Both the position numbers and the translations under genes were made by a program. Below are positions 1-11,456 of a DNA stretch of 64,000 bases, piece after piece. Under the pieces are notes generated by a model. The model did not search any database. It saw only the letters and a program-made list of their open reading frames with translations, and was not told the DNA's origin. Origin of the DNA: Eremomyces bilateralis CBS 781.70 (Eukaryota > Ascomycota > Dothideomycetes > Eremomycetales > Eremomycetaceae). Numbering within the stretch: the stretch's first letter is position 1; the number at the start of each line of letters is the position of its first letter. The DNA is taken from assembly GCF_010015585.1 (NCBI RefSeq), contig NW_022985067.1, positions 1,748,940 through 1,812,939 on the forward strand, given 5' to 3'.

Positions 1-1
1 A

Positions 2-58
2 TGGGCGACCCTGCTCGGTCTCCTCAAAGAGGATTGGGATGCAGTAGAAGCGGCGTAA
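2..58 (+). CDS. 3' end of a gene cut by the window edge
   Basis: Frame 2 reads WATLLGLLKEDWDAVEAA and then TAA. The short tail has a natural composition (amphipathic, ending EAA) and looks like the C-terminus of a real protein whose body lies left of the window. The family cannot be told from 18 residues. It could be chance, since only one short frame is visible. Confidence 0.3.
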   Translation, partial: WATLLGLLKEDWDAVEAA

Positions 59-1398
59 GAGTTGGGAGGGCCTCTACTACGTAGAGTCCTGGTTATCGAG
101 GCATCATTTTGCTCATCCATCCGTTAACTAAAATTGTGCTTGGAGTGTCGAATAATTGAGTCCATATTAGGCTAATGGGTAGGAAGGGGAGGCAGCTCAC
201 AGGTCACAGCAATTTGGGCCTCTGGGGGACTTGACAGCATCAAACAAGAATCAAATCAGCTGTCGCAGGTCGGCAAACAAGCCAAGAAGAACTTGGACCA
301 GCCATGTAATACATCCCCGACAAGCACTAACTTAACTCGGGGCGGATAATCTGAACAGTGAATGAAGCAACATACATACACTTGTAGAATTACAATCATT
401 AAGTTAGTATTTTCGTACTTACGACTCTCCCAGTACTACCTACCAACTGTCAACTTCCTCCAGCTCTTCACTTCTATCGATCTCTATCAGTTGGGTTTGT
501 CGCTCGGCCGTTGGTTTCTTCAATTTCTTTACGACCCAATCCACCATTGAATACCAGATGCGAGGACCCTGCAGAATTCATCTTCCCAATCCCCAGCACA
601 CGCTCTCTCCCCAGTCTCTACGGCCCACAGTCGCATACACAGCACAGTGAGCACACAGGCCATAGCACATAGCACATAGCGGCCTGGCCAGGTTGTCACG
701 CAACTAGCAGCTCGCAAATTGTTAGCTGTGCCCTCACCCCAGCACCCCCGTCCTCCAGGCCCCAATTGGTGGTCTAAGGACCAAGGGTGAGAACTTAGAA
801 AACGCACCTTAAGCCCTTAGCCAGCCTGCCAAGCCTGGCATCGTCGCATCCTCGAAACTCGACAAAAGGCGGGCCCCCCCTTTGACCCTTTCGAACCCGA
901 CCATCCTGTCCACTCACTCCCTCACAAGCTCGCAGCCCTCACCCTCGCTCAACAATCTCCACTCCGTATCCGAGCATCGCTGAAGCTTACCTGCAGAGTG
1001 CAGACTGAAGTAGTTGCCAGCACACAAGGACTCCCATATCCCTTCGTCTGTTCGCTGCAACCTTCCTTTTGCATTCCACCGCACGCATTTGCCCTGACCG
1101 GCCTGCATCGCATCGCCATCTGATATCCTCCGCCCGCCCCCCAGCACTGTGCTCCGACGTTGCTACCCTTCCGTCTTCTCTCACCACCCGCCGTGTCCAG
1201 CCAATATCACCGGCTGGTTTTCCTCATTCAAACGAACGCCTTTTTCCTGCCCAGCTTCATTTGGATCTGATGCGTTGCCATTGACGGGCCTTAAGTTTAT
1301 CCCCCTCGGTTTCTGTCCTCCCTCGCACGGATCCTGTCCCGTCTCTCATCCCTTCAGTGCGTTTGCATCTGGACAGCGTTTCAGCTGGAGTTGTACAA
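59..1398. other. Non-coding stretch, probable long 5' leader/promoter of the next gene
   Basis: No convincing coding sequence. The last 500 bases before the ATG at 1399 are rich in C and T on the + strand (runs such as CCTCACCCTCGCTC), typical of fungal leaders. A short repeat of AGCACATAGC occurs near 663-680. Open frames here are composition artefacts. Confidence 0.5.
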
Positions 1399-2592
1399 AT
1401 GTCGCTCCTAGAGTCGACGGAATCTACCAAATGCTTTCCGTTCTTGGTGGATAATATTCCCAACTGGCTAGAAGGCGTCGTCGACGTCGAAAAGAAGATC
1501 AAGGTTCGACGAGATGAAGCTACCCGGGTCACGGTGCCCGTCTCACCACGCAAACGAACCGGCTCCAATGAATCAATACGCATCAACGACGATGACGATG
1601 GCCCAACAAGGCATCCTCCTCATGGGCCATCACCGACGGCCTACTCCCCACTCGAGAACACATCCGCACCCGCCGTCGCACCGATAACCCCAAGCACCAA
1701 CCCGTTACCCTTCGACCGTTCTATCGCCCCGTTGTTCTCCAACCGCAAACGGAAACCGGCCTCCTTGATCAGCAACGCTCCCTCCATCCCCACCAAATAC
1801 CGCACCCGCAGCATGATCATCGTCTACTACGACAGCGAAGTCCAGAAGGGCTTCGAGCAACTGGTCCGCAACATCGGCACTGGCCGCAACATGCTCCGGA
1901 AAGGCAAGATGCAAGCCCGTATGGACGCCTTCACCGGCGGCATGGACAACATGATGTCCGCCCTCGGACGCATCGGGGGGATGTCCGGAGTCGCCGGTGC
2001 GGACGCCGACACCGCGCGGGCGTTGAACGCCGCGGCGAGGAAGATCGAGTACGCGCCTCGCTCTCCTATTAACCCCCTCCCCTTCTCCAACGGGCGGTCC
2101 AAGACTCGTCCATGCCTCGCCTCCGCCACCTCTTCCCCTGCTACTTCTACCCCAGGCGTCATTCCTGACATGAACAGGGCGACAGGCCACTACGACGCGC
2201 TGGACAAGCGGCTCGACCAGGCGCAGAGCCTTGCAGAGAAAGGCGCCCACCAGTTCCTACGGGAAGGCGAGTGTCCAACCGAGGTATCCGGCATACGGGT
2301 TGAGCTGGAGGCGGCGTTGGAGTGGTGTCGGGACGCGGTAGCGGCGATGACGGTGGTGTCCCAGAACGCGGCCGCAAGAGTGAGTGTGGAAGGGGTTCGG
2401 GTCGAGGCCGAACGGGGGCAAAGTGAACGGGAAGGGAAAAGTTTGAACAAGATTCAAGCAGAGTTACCGGGAACGACGCCCGGGACTGCCCAGGTCCCTG
2501 TGACGGCCATCGCAACCATCGAGGTGGACTCCGATGTTGACGAGGAATTTGAAATCAAGTTGCCGCCGATACGGAGGCTTGCGAGGACATGA
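1399..2592 (+). CDS. Uncharacterised conserved-looking fungal protein, two exons
   Basis: Two exons, 1399-2048 and 2178-2592, give 354 residues. I chose the ATG at 1399 (MSLLESTESTKC...) rather than the in-frame upstream codon because the upstream stretch is leader-like. The 129-nt intron has a GTACGC donor, a CCTGACATGAACAG branch/acceptor, and is a multiple of three without a stop, so it also reads through. Removing it joins ALNAAARKIE to ATGHYDALDKRL, a continuous helical region. The N-terminal third is Pro/Ser rich and disordered (PRKRTGSNESIRI); the middle (about residues 150-290) is charged and helical with GKMQARMDAFTGGMDN. No catalytic motif or membrane segment is visible. The C-terminus is acidic. 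Function unknown. Confidence 0.7.
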   Translation: MSLLESTESTKCFPFLVDNIPNWLEGVVDVEKKIKVRRDEATRVTVPVSPRKRTGSNESIRINDDDDGPTRHPPHGPSPTAYSPLENTSAPAVAPITPSTNPLPFDRSIAPLFSNRKRKPASLISNAPSIPTKYRTRSMIIVYYDSEVQKGFEQLVRNIGTGRNMLRKGKMQARMDAFTGGMDNMMSALGRIGGMSGVAGADADTARALNAAARKIEYAPRSPINPLPFSNGRSKTRPCLASATSSPATSTPGVIPDMNRATGHYDALDKRLDQAQSLAEKGAHQFLREGECPTEVSGIRVELEAALEWCRDAVAAMTVVSQNAAARVSVEGVRVEAERGQSEREGKSLNKIQAELPGTTPGTAQVPVTAIATIEVDSDVDEEFEIKLPPIRRLART

Positions 2593-4256
2593 CGAGATTG
2601 ATCACGATGAACGGTTGGGAAATGGGACCTGATGGATGGAATTTCTGGATTTTGTTTGGGGTTTGGGTTTAGCATCGTCCATCTGCTCTCTGCTTACTTT
2701 GCGCTTTTTGGCGAGTTTTTGCTTTTTGCCCTCCACGGGTTTTTTCTTTGACCGCGTTTCAGCGGTTGCATGATGATGGGAATACTACACGGAACCACAG
2801 TATACACCACGGCGTTTTCGACCTTGGGTTGGCATTTTCAGGGAATTGGGAAAACTCGATGGAAGATGGAAGACGGAAGATGGAAGATGGGACTCCGCTC
2901 CGAATCGAAACGATTGCCATACAATACAAACGACCGGATGTTGTCCACGTCGTTGTTCGACGTCCTGGCTGTTTGCGATTGGTCACGATCTCTATAATTG
3001 GGTGGATGGGAGAATACATCCGGGTATATACGGAAACAAGAAAAGGGGGTGAGGATGTCAGCGGATGAAGACCGAAGATGGACTATATCCCACCAAATGA
3101 AGCTCTCCTTGTACCTAACACGCGGACTTCCAGTAACTACTCGCTACTAGCTCAGATGATGATGAAATTTTCTCTATTATTTCCGTTCCACATCTGCTTT
3201 GATGCTTCTTATTCGCTATTTACCGTTCACTGTTCGCCGCCCGTCTCGATCAATGGCATTTTTTAACCCCTTCTCCCTGGCTCATCGACATCTGAACATC
3301 CTTCCCGGCCTTCCTCGTCTCTCACTCGCGGCGACTTTTGGCATCCAAAGAAAAACACCATCCAGCTCTCCATCCATTCGACGGTTCGCGAATCTCGGTA
3401 CGCTAACTACAGGCCACGGCGCACGGGAGCTAGTGCTAGGCAAGCGTGGAATTCGGGATTGAACTTTGAAGGGTCTCGGGCTCTGTTCGGCACTTCGGCG
3501 GTGGTTCTGGCGGAGCAACGGAACAGCTGGATATCGTCCCGGTCATGGTACATTGTTGCCATCTGATGGAATGGATGAAGGACCGGGCCGATGCCGCGTT
3601 TCTCGACACGGTGCATTTCGGTAACCGTATACCCAGTTGGTACGTCGAGACTCCACACATCACAGCCATGGCCCGTGTACCGATAGTGAAAGGTACGGGA
3701 CTGGTATTCACAGCGCAATCGCTTTCATGCTGCTAACGCGATCTCAATTCATATGTGCACGTGCGCATTCAGCTCAATTGACGTGGCTTTTGTCGTCTCG
3801 GATGGGATGTACAGACTGGAGGAAGGCACGACTCTGCTCCTTCCTCCGCAACACCGACGCCGGTCACGTTTCTTCGTGCTAAGAGGCAGTGGCAACTGAG
3901 CGTGATTTTTTTTCAGAACGCGTTCCTTCCATTTCACATGACCAGACCTCCCAGCAGATATCCATCATGTGGGAGCCGAGCAAGCAGAGTACACATGGAC
4001 TGACCAGATTGGCACTCCCGTCATTAGAGATGCTGTGTCGGCGAATTGAACTCATAACAGGTCCTAGGGCCGGTTCTAATCAACAGTGAACTAATGTTTG
4101 TTGTCTTCTATCCTTCTCTCAGCCCCTATAACCTCCTGAAATCCGGAGTGTATTTCTTCTTCCCTCACATTATCAACCCCTCTCACTCATTCTATTCCTT
4201 CTTGTCATTAAGCTACCAGTATATGGTTATAGCTTCTTCTTTTTCTTAGTATAAGA
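2593..4256. other. Intergenic, no gene seen
   Basis: 1.66 kb with only short frames on both strands. A purine-rich imperfect repeat built from GGAAGATGGAAGACGGAAGA lies near 2864-2890. The last 150 bases are T/C rich and end with TTCTTAGTATAAGA just before the next ATG, typical of a fungal promoter/leader. Confidence 0.5.
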
Positions 4257-6197
4257 ATGAGTGGTCGACGCCGTTTGGTAGCTGTTGTCATCCATCAGTC
4301 ACCGGTCGATCCCACTGAATACTCGGAGCCCAGGTCGTGGATCAAAGCACGCTCCACCATGACGAAGGCGAAGCACGGGAGCATCTTGCGTGGCCTAGAT
4401 TCTCACAATGTTATCACGAAACCGAGATCACGAGGGCCTGCTCCCTTGTATAGTACCAAGTTCCATCCAATGGATACCGTCCTTCGCCCTTCCCAGGCTA
4501 GGAAGCGAGGCTTTACAACAGCTTTCGAGGAGAAAGATGACAAGACTGACGGTACCTATCAGCCGAACCAACCTTCGACGCCACCGAAGAGGAGGATGCT
4601 ATCAAAACGTGCTAAGGATTCAGACTCGCGGGCGAGGTATACCTTCTCCAGAGAGGTGATGGAGATTCTTGACAACGAAGACAAAGTTATCCCAGATTCC
4701 GAAGACAGTGGGGTCGATGACGAGACGAGCCAAGTGGTGCCGAATAGGTTCCCCAGAAACCACGTAATCCCGGACGAAAGCAAACATAGTGATATGGAGC
4801 GGAGCTCAATCGCTACGTCCGAAGACATTACCATAGAAGTCATCCCTGACTCTAAGGATGAAAGCGAACGCAGTGACATGGAGCAGAGCTCAGTCGCCTC
4901 GGCCGAAGCCATAACCAAAGAAGCCATCCCTGACTCGGAGGAGGATATAGGGTACGGCGGTGAATCGGAGAATGATGGGAGTGACATCATTGTTCATTCA
5001 AAGCACACTGTTGTGACTGGAACGCCAACCGCCCCAGTGAGTGAGAAGTGTGCCGCATCGAACGCAATTCCGAAGAGCGACACTCCGATATTTGAAGACA
5101 GCGATATGAACAGTGATATGTGGTGGGAAACCAGAACCGAAGACCTCCATCATTCAGGTCCCAGTTCATTCAGCGACAATGATGGCAACAACATCAAAAT
5201 GCCTAGCAAGCTTCAAGTTATGCCGCGAAAGGAATACAATGGGGTGTCTCCGGTTGCTAACCCGAAGACCATCACGAACAGCATCATGTCTGACCACGCA
5301 GGTGAGGAGGATAGGGACGATGAGCCAAAAGGCTGCAACACGCGCGAGCCAACAGTATATCAATTATTCACAAGCCAAGATGGCTCCTGGCTTTCAACGC
5401 CCAGAAACTCCCGAACCCTGCCGAAGTTTATGGATAGTGACAATCGTGTGTATGAGATGGTCGACACCCTGGCGGACGAGATGGGATTGAGTGGTGAACA
5501 GAGTAAGCGAGTCGATCCTTTTAGCTTGGAGTGTATCGCTCACATGAACCTAGACATGCATTGGAGCGGCCAGACCTATCAAAATGATGATAGTGTTGAA
5601 ACTCTTCGTGGTGACGACCCGCAGCAGCAATTTGGTAAGGGGAAATCTACGCAGAACCTCTTATGCTCTAGACCAAACAGTAACATAGAATCAGCCACCC
5701 TTCCGTCGACGCCGACGAACTCGAGTAGGAAACGAGTCTCTTTCGCTGATACTGATGCTATACTCGAAAGTTCCCCTCATGTCCATGATACGGTGGACAT
5801 TGCCTCTTCCGCCTTGATGGAGGTCCGTTACATCGAAGATCTTCAAGCTACGATGTCAGCTGCTGATGCCACCAGCGGTAGCCATCCGCTTCCTCCCGTC
5901 CCGATCACGAGCCCCGAGATGCGTTCAATTCTCCAGTACGATCCACCTCAGCATTCGAATGGTCATACCAATAGCGATGATGATGAGACAGATTCCGTGA
6001 CCGGGGATGAAGCTGGAGAGGAAGGGCGTCACGATGATGGCCCCATCGAACCCGGTGATAAATTGCAGGAATATCATCAACAGCGGCGCGATAAGTATCG
6101 CTCGCCAGAGCCTTATGCTCCCTCTCATCCGTCTTCGCTACCATCCGTTGGACAGCGGAAGGGAAGTTTTAAGATGGGATGGACGACGGTGAACTGA
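4257..6197 (+). CDS. Large acidic disordered protein with repeated IPDSE motifs
   Basis: A single open frame of 646 codons. The N-terminus is basic (MSGRRRLVAVV) and holds a KFHPMDTVLRPSQARKR segment (about residues 65-82), a basic patch I associate with fungal proteins of unknown function. Between residues 140 and 230 a diverged repeat recurs: VIPDSEDSG, VIPDESKHSDMERSS, VIPDSKDESERSDMEQSS, AIPDSEED. The remainder is Ser/Asp/Glu rich with no predicted fold; RKRVSFADTDAILESSP (about 495-511) resembles a short docking motif of the RVSF type that binds protein phosphatase 1. No signal peptide or membrane helix. Probably nuclear and regulatory, but that is inference from composition. Start codon is the first ATG of the frame. 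Confidence 0.65.
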   Translation: MSGRRRLVAVVIHQSPVDPTEYSEPRSWIKARSTMTKAKHGSILRGLDSHNVITKPRSRGPAPLYSTKFHPMDTVLRPSQARKRGFTTAFEEKDDKTDGTYQPNQPSTPPKRRMLSKRAKDSDSRARYTFSREVMEILDNEDKVIPDSEDSGVDDETSQVVPNRFPRNHVIPDESKHSDMERSSIATSEDITIEVIPDSKDESERSDMEQSSVASAEAITKEAIPDSEEDIGYGGESENDGSDIIVHSKHTVVTGTPTAPVSEKCAASNAIPKSDTPIFEDSDMNSDMWWETRTEDLHHSGPSSFSDNDGNNIKMPSKLQVMPRKEYNGVSPVANPKTITNSIMSDHAGEEDRDDEPKGCNTREPTVYQLFTSQDGSWLSTPRNSRTLPKFMDSDNRVYEMVDTLADEMGLSGEQSKRVDPFSLECIAHMNLDMHWSGQTYQNDDSVETLRGDDPQQQFGKGKSTQNLLCSRPNSNIESATLPSTPTNSSRKRVSFADTDAILESSPHVHDTVDIASSALMEVRYIEDLQATMSAADATSGSHPLPPVPITSPEMRSILQYDPPQHSNGHTNSDDDETDSVTGDEAGEEGRHDDGPIEPGDKLQEYHQQRRDKYRSPEPYAPSHPSSLPSVGQRKGSFKMGWTTVN

Positions 6198-6585
6198 TCG
6201 CATGTGGTCGATGGGGAGGCCGAAAAAATGTTTATGTTCAATGATGATTTTGTGGGGGTTTTCTTATGCTATTTTCGGAGTTACAGCACAATGTACCCAG
6301 AGTTCGGTTGGCAGGTCTTATGGGAAGGGGAACCGCCCCCGAATACTGTTATGGAGTATTATTCTCAGTAGTCGTGACTGTACCTAGCAACGCTGAATGA
6401 AAGATACGCAAATCAAGGAAAAGGGGCCGTTGTTCGCTCGTGACCGTCACTTTCTTGCCGAATTCCACCAAAACTGATGTTAAGGGATTGGCCGTTAAGA
6501 ATCCCGTTCTCAAAGAATAAATGCAGTTCCACTTGCCGTCATCTTTCCATCATCTTATGTCCTCACAAATGAGATGTCCTCACCA
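6198..6585. other. Intergenic, no gene seen
   Basis: About 390 bases between the acidic protein and the GNAT relic. Only short frames. Probably holds both 3' ends. Confidence 0.4.
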
Positions 6586-7234
6586 CTATCTCGTCCGCCT
6601 TTTTCCCTTGTGGCTCCCTTGCCATGATATCCAACCCGGCGTTCTTCTCCCCCCTTTGCAAATGAACCCTTTTCACCAGCTCATACCCCAGTCTCTTGCT
6701 ACATCCTCAAATTGCAATCATTGCTACACTCCAAATAGCACGGGCTCCCACTCGCGACTGCCAACCCCGAAACATGCTGGGTCAACGCCCCCGCATACCC
6801 CTTGCCGCGCTGCGACGGCTTGGTTCCAAGGTACACCAGATACCACGACTATTCGTCCCGCTCCCCCATGACCAGAGCATACGTGACGTACTCCAAGATC
6901 GAAGCGTGAAGCTCCCACTTCCGCTTGTTCGCCCAGCGCGCCGTGTCCGGCATATCGAGGAAATAGCGGGCGACCTCGTCGTCCACAAACGCTTCGGCGA
7001 GGCACTCAGCTGCTTCTTTATATTCGTCCTTGCCCACGAGGCGGATTGTATGGCCGTTCGCGCTCGCCACGGGTTTATTTGCTTCTATCATGGTGTTCGC
7101 TGCTCGCAACAGCGTTGCGGGAGGAAGAGCGGGAGCGCTGGAACAGCGGGAGCGCTGGTGGACGCGGAAACCTGTGTAGGTGGAGCGTCGTTGAACGTCG
7201 CATAGCTGTTCGAGATGCTTACCGTATGTGCCAT
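6586..7234 (-). pseudogene. Broken GNAT-family N-acetyltransferase
   Basis: Read on the minus strand, 7109-6849 encodes an N-terminal GNAT part (KPVASANGHTIRLV, EAAECLAEAFVDDEVARYF, HASILEYVTYA). Directly after it comes the C-terminal half of the same family: SWYLVYLGTKPSQRGKGYAG with the acetyl-CoA loop RGKGYA, then CYLECSNDCNLRM, and in another frame RLGYELVKRVHLQRG. Roughly 85-90 residues that normally separate these halves are missing, a stop replaces a codon just before SWYL, and a small indel shifts the frame after NLRM. The natural ATG (cat at 7232-7234, MAHTVSI...) is also out of frame with the first block. The family is a GNAT widespread in Aspergillus. With an internal deletion and at least three lesions this is a pseudogene. 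Next to IDI1, no shared role implied. Confidence 0.8.
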
Positions 7235-8595
7235 GGTTGCAGTGAGCATACTGTTCGACCTATTCTACTACTCAGGTTGCTGTGAGATCGTCCGTAGCGT
7301 TTGAAAGAGCGGATAGCCTGAGTCCAAGCCAGCGTTGCGGTGTTGGCCAGAATGGCGCTGAACAGCTTCGAGGCGATATAGGACCTGTCTATTGTTAGAC
7401 TTGTAAGTAAAGTCGATGGTTATTGTCTGGATACCGAGCGGGGGGCACGTTCGATGGGAGGTCCAGTTGTCGGACTTTCCGCAAGAGAATTATATCGTTT
7501 TACTGGTCACAATCCTGACAACCTCCAATGTGTATCTATCGTGGCGACAAAATGGTTTAACGAGTAGCCACTGAACTCTAATTCGACTTATAATGTGATA
7601 CTTTTTCGCGAACTTGAAGACTTATACGCGAGGAGAGAAAGAGACAGGACACTCAAACGGATGTGCCCCGGGAACCTAGCGTTCATCATAGACGCAGACC
7701 GGCCCAAGTGGAACCGGAGGAGACATGCGGACGAAGCAAGGAGAAGCAATGCAAATGGGGAGGTCAATGAAACAAACGATGAAGCAGATCTAGCGACTAG
7801 CGACCGCCTAGCTCACGTACGGAGTCACCACAGGATCTTGAAGCGAACAGAAAATGGTAGGTATTTCGGGACATTGGCGCGTAACCACTGGACGACCCTC
7901 AAGTCCTCAGTGTGTGCTATGGGCTTCGGAACCAAGGAAGACCAATTGGTGTCGGAGCTGTTTGTCGTACAGACCGGACTGCTGCCTCCTGAGGGTGGGG
8001 TTTGTGGATAGCCTCAACGAGAATCGAAACACCTGCTTCTCACTCTTATATTTTGGAGTTTGAGAGGAGGGCCGCGGAGGACCCTTATATTTGTCATTAG
8101 ATGGACCATCACTTGGAGAGAGGTTTGGAGCCTATGGTTCGGATTGTCGACCATCCACTCACTAAGCGATTGAAGGCAAATGACTCCATGGCTGTTGCAC
8201 GGCTGTCGCACGGAGGGGCAATAAATACTTCCAATTAATCGGCACCCTCTCCTGTGTCCAAATGCTCCGGCGCACTGTAATCGTTGGTTCGGTTCCCTGA
8301 TGCCCTACTCGATAATCGGTCACTTCGGATAAGCGTGGTGGGAGGCTATGGCATGACTCTTGCGATGGCAAGATATGTGATCAATTGCTTCTAACTATCG
8401 ATTAGTTATGCAATTATAGTGACCAATGCTCACTGTAAGTGCGGGATATCCGGGCGCCAAACACCCATCCTGCTCGCCCACAATAATATCATACAACCGT
8501 TTGGCAACGAAGCAAGCGAAAGCACAGGTGAGCTCTCAGAAAAGAAAACACATCGCTTCGATCTGAGGAAGCTGAAGACCCAATATTAACAAAAC
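7235..8595. other. Intergenic, no supported gene
   Basis: 1.36 kb. A 138-codon frame at 7595-8011 (+) has charged, low-information sequence, no introns and no family features, so I do not call it. The rest has short frames only. Confidence 0.45.
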
Positions 8596-9567
<972 letters not shown>

Positions 9568-10133
9568 GGCCGTAGATGAACAGAGGGACACTATTTATAT
9601 CTTCGAATGGGAGAGAGCAGACTCAATGGGATGATAGTGGACCGTATGAAGGGTAAGTGCCGTGTTGGGATTGTTCGAAGTTACTTATTTCGAGATCCAT
9701 TCGCAGTCACGTGCACTGTTGGTGCAATCAAGGGTCTAGATTTTCATCATGAAATCGCGACCTCATGTCAACATTTCCGCCCAGAAGGAGCACAGAAGTA
9801 ATTATAGAGTATTTGCATCCCTTTCCTTGGTCCTGATAACGACCACGTGCTTTCAGGATAATTCCAGCACTGTAGTACTGTACAGCATAGGTAGGCAATA
9901 AATTTCGCTCAGTGAATTTATGCAGTTTGGTATATCCTCAACCAAAGGGTGATGACGGATGAGAGTCATAATAACCACCAGAACATAATCCCTCTACATC
10001 GCTCGTAACAACCAGGCGCCGCTGCAGGGCCTTACTGATAGTGGAGTGGTATATAACAACAGCACGAGAACCGAAACCCCCACCCGGAAACCGAACGCCT
10101 TCCCGCTGCATCATTTATTTCCAATATGACAAA
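9568..10133. other. Intergenic between IDI1 and the rhodopsin-domain gene
   Basis: 566 bases. Holds the IDI1 promoter on the minus strand (TATAAATA at 9592-9599) and the 3' end of the next minus-strand gene. No coding sequence seen. Confidence 0.5.
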
Positions 10134-11456
10134 TCATACTCTAGAGTCATTCTCATATGGGCGAATCGAAACATCATCGCTTGACGATTTTTCCTTCTCA
10201 TAGGATTCCGCTTCCCGATACCATGGTGCGATATCACTGGTACGATTGGGGAACCTTCTGCCCTCCTGGTACGTCGGAGAAAGGACCCCGATGGTATTGG
10301 AGGCCCGTTTCCCCGAGTTGCCAGAATTGCTCCGGGCGTATCGCGACGACGCGGACCGCTCGCCCACGAAGGTTCGGATCAGCGGCCAGAGCGCGGGGAA
10401 GCAGGCGCAGATGAGTCCAACGCACGCTTCGATTGAGGTCCACATGTAGGTGTCGCCGGTGACCCCTGAAACGGTTAGCATCTCGTCGCATTTGCTAGGT
10501 CGGGAGGGTTGGACTCACATGGCACGTCCGCATTGATGTTTACGACCATGATGATCGATGATAACCGAATGATGCCGGCAACGCAAGCGAAGGCGCCGAC
10601 AAGGAAGACCGAGAACAAAGCCAACTTCTTCTTCAACTGAAGCTGAAGTTGGTTCAGTACGAACAGCGGAAGGAGCAGGATGATGATGTCTCCCAATGTG
10701 TTGAGCACACTAGTTGCGATGGGCGGGGCGCTGGGATCGGTAAAGCAAACCCCGTCGAGTGGGTGATCGGTGATCCTATATCGGTTCCAGAAATGGGCCA
10801 CCGGTCGGCTACCAGTACCTGATTAGTTCCGTATATTGTTCCGTTACGGTTTCACTCACCATTGCAAAGGAACAAAAATGATCATGGAAACCGTCCAGAG
10901 GGCGCTATAAGTGATCATGGTGAAGACGGCAATTTTGAACCACCGCAAGGTGAGGCCAAAAACCCGAATGTAGAAGCAGAGGATAGACATCTTGATGAAC
11001 AAATGGACGAGGGAATACGTGATGGAAAGGAAGAAGCCGATCTAGCGCGGAATTAGCAGTCTCACCCCGAGCACTTGAAGGTGCGAACATACCCGCATAA
11101 TCTCCCATGTTCGAGTGGGATCGGTGGCCACGAGATGTTTTCCAATGCCATATGTCACAGAGTATCCCAGTTGAACGCACATCAAAACGATCATCAACTG
11201 TTGCCTATTAGAACTCGACTCCTGAACACCTCGTGGGGCCCATTCAGGTCAGACATACCAGTGCTGGAAGACATAACCAGTCGTCTGCGAGGATAGGTGC
11301 CTTGATCTTAAGTCTTGCTACGAATCGAAGCCCGACGATGACGAAGGAAAGAGCCGTAAGAGCTGCAGAGACACCTATGACTGCCGGCCCCTTATTCTCA
11401 TGGATACGGGCCATCTGGTGGTCGACGACCGCCTGGGGAAGCTGTGGAGTAGCCAT
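10134..11456 (-). CDS. Seven-helix rhodopsin-domain (PTH11/SAT-type) integral membrane protein
   Basis: Five exons on the minus strand, 11456-11259, 11197-11093, 11041-10860, 10808-10519 and 10465-10134, total 1107 nt (368 residues), with frame kept at every splice. Membrane helices are visible: GPAVIGVSAALTALSFVIV, LMIVLMCVQLGYSVTYGIG, IGFFLSITYSLVHLFIKMS, TMITYSALWTVSMIIFVPL, ATSVLNTLGDIIILLLPLF, LFSVFLVGAFACVAGIIRL and a last one around SIEACVGLICACFPALWPL. It has the family's R-x-x-ADDW loop after helix 2 (ILADDWLCL) and a polar Ser-rich cytosolic tail. The family (fungal rhodopsin domain, related to PTH11) is often found in or near secondary-metabolite clusters; ligands are mostly unknown. 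Not a retinal-binding opsin as far as can be seen, since no helix-7 lysine motif stands out. Same strand as IDI1 and the terpene cyclase. Confidence 0.88.

Noticed and set aside
7595-8011. 138-codon open frame on the + strand
   Set aside because: Starts from a non-ATG-like context, has no family motif, no intron and a charged random-looking composition.
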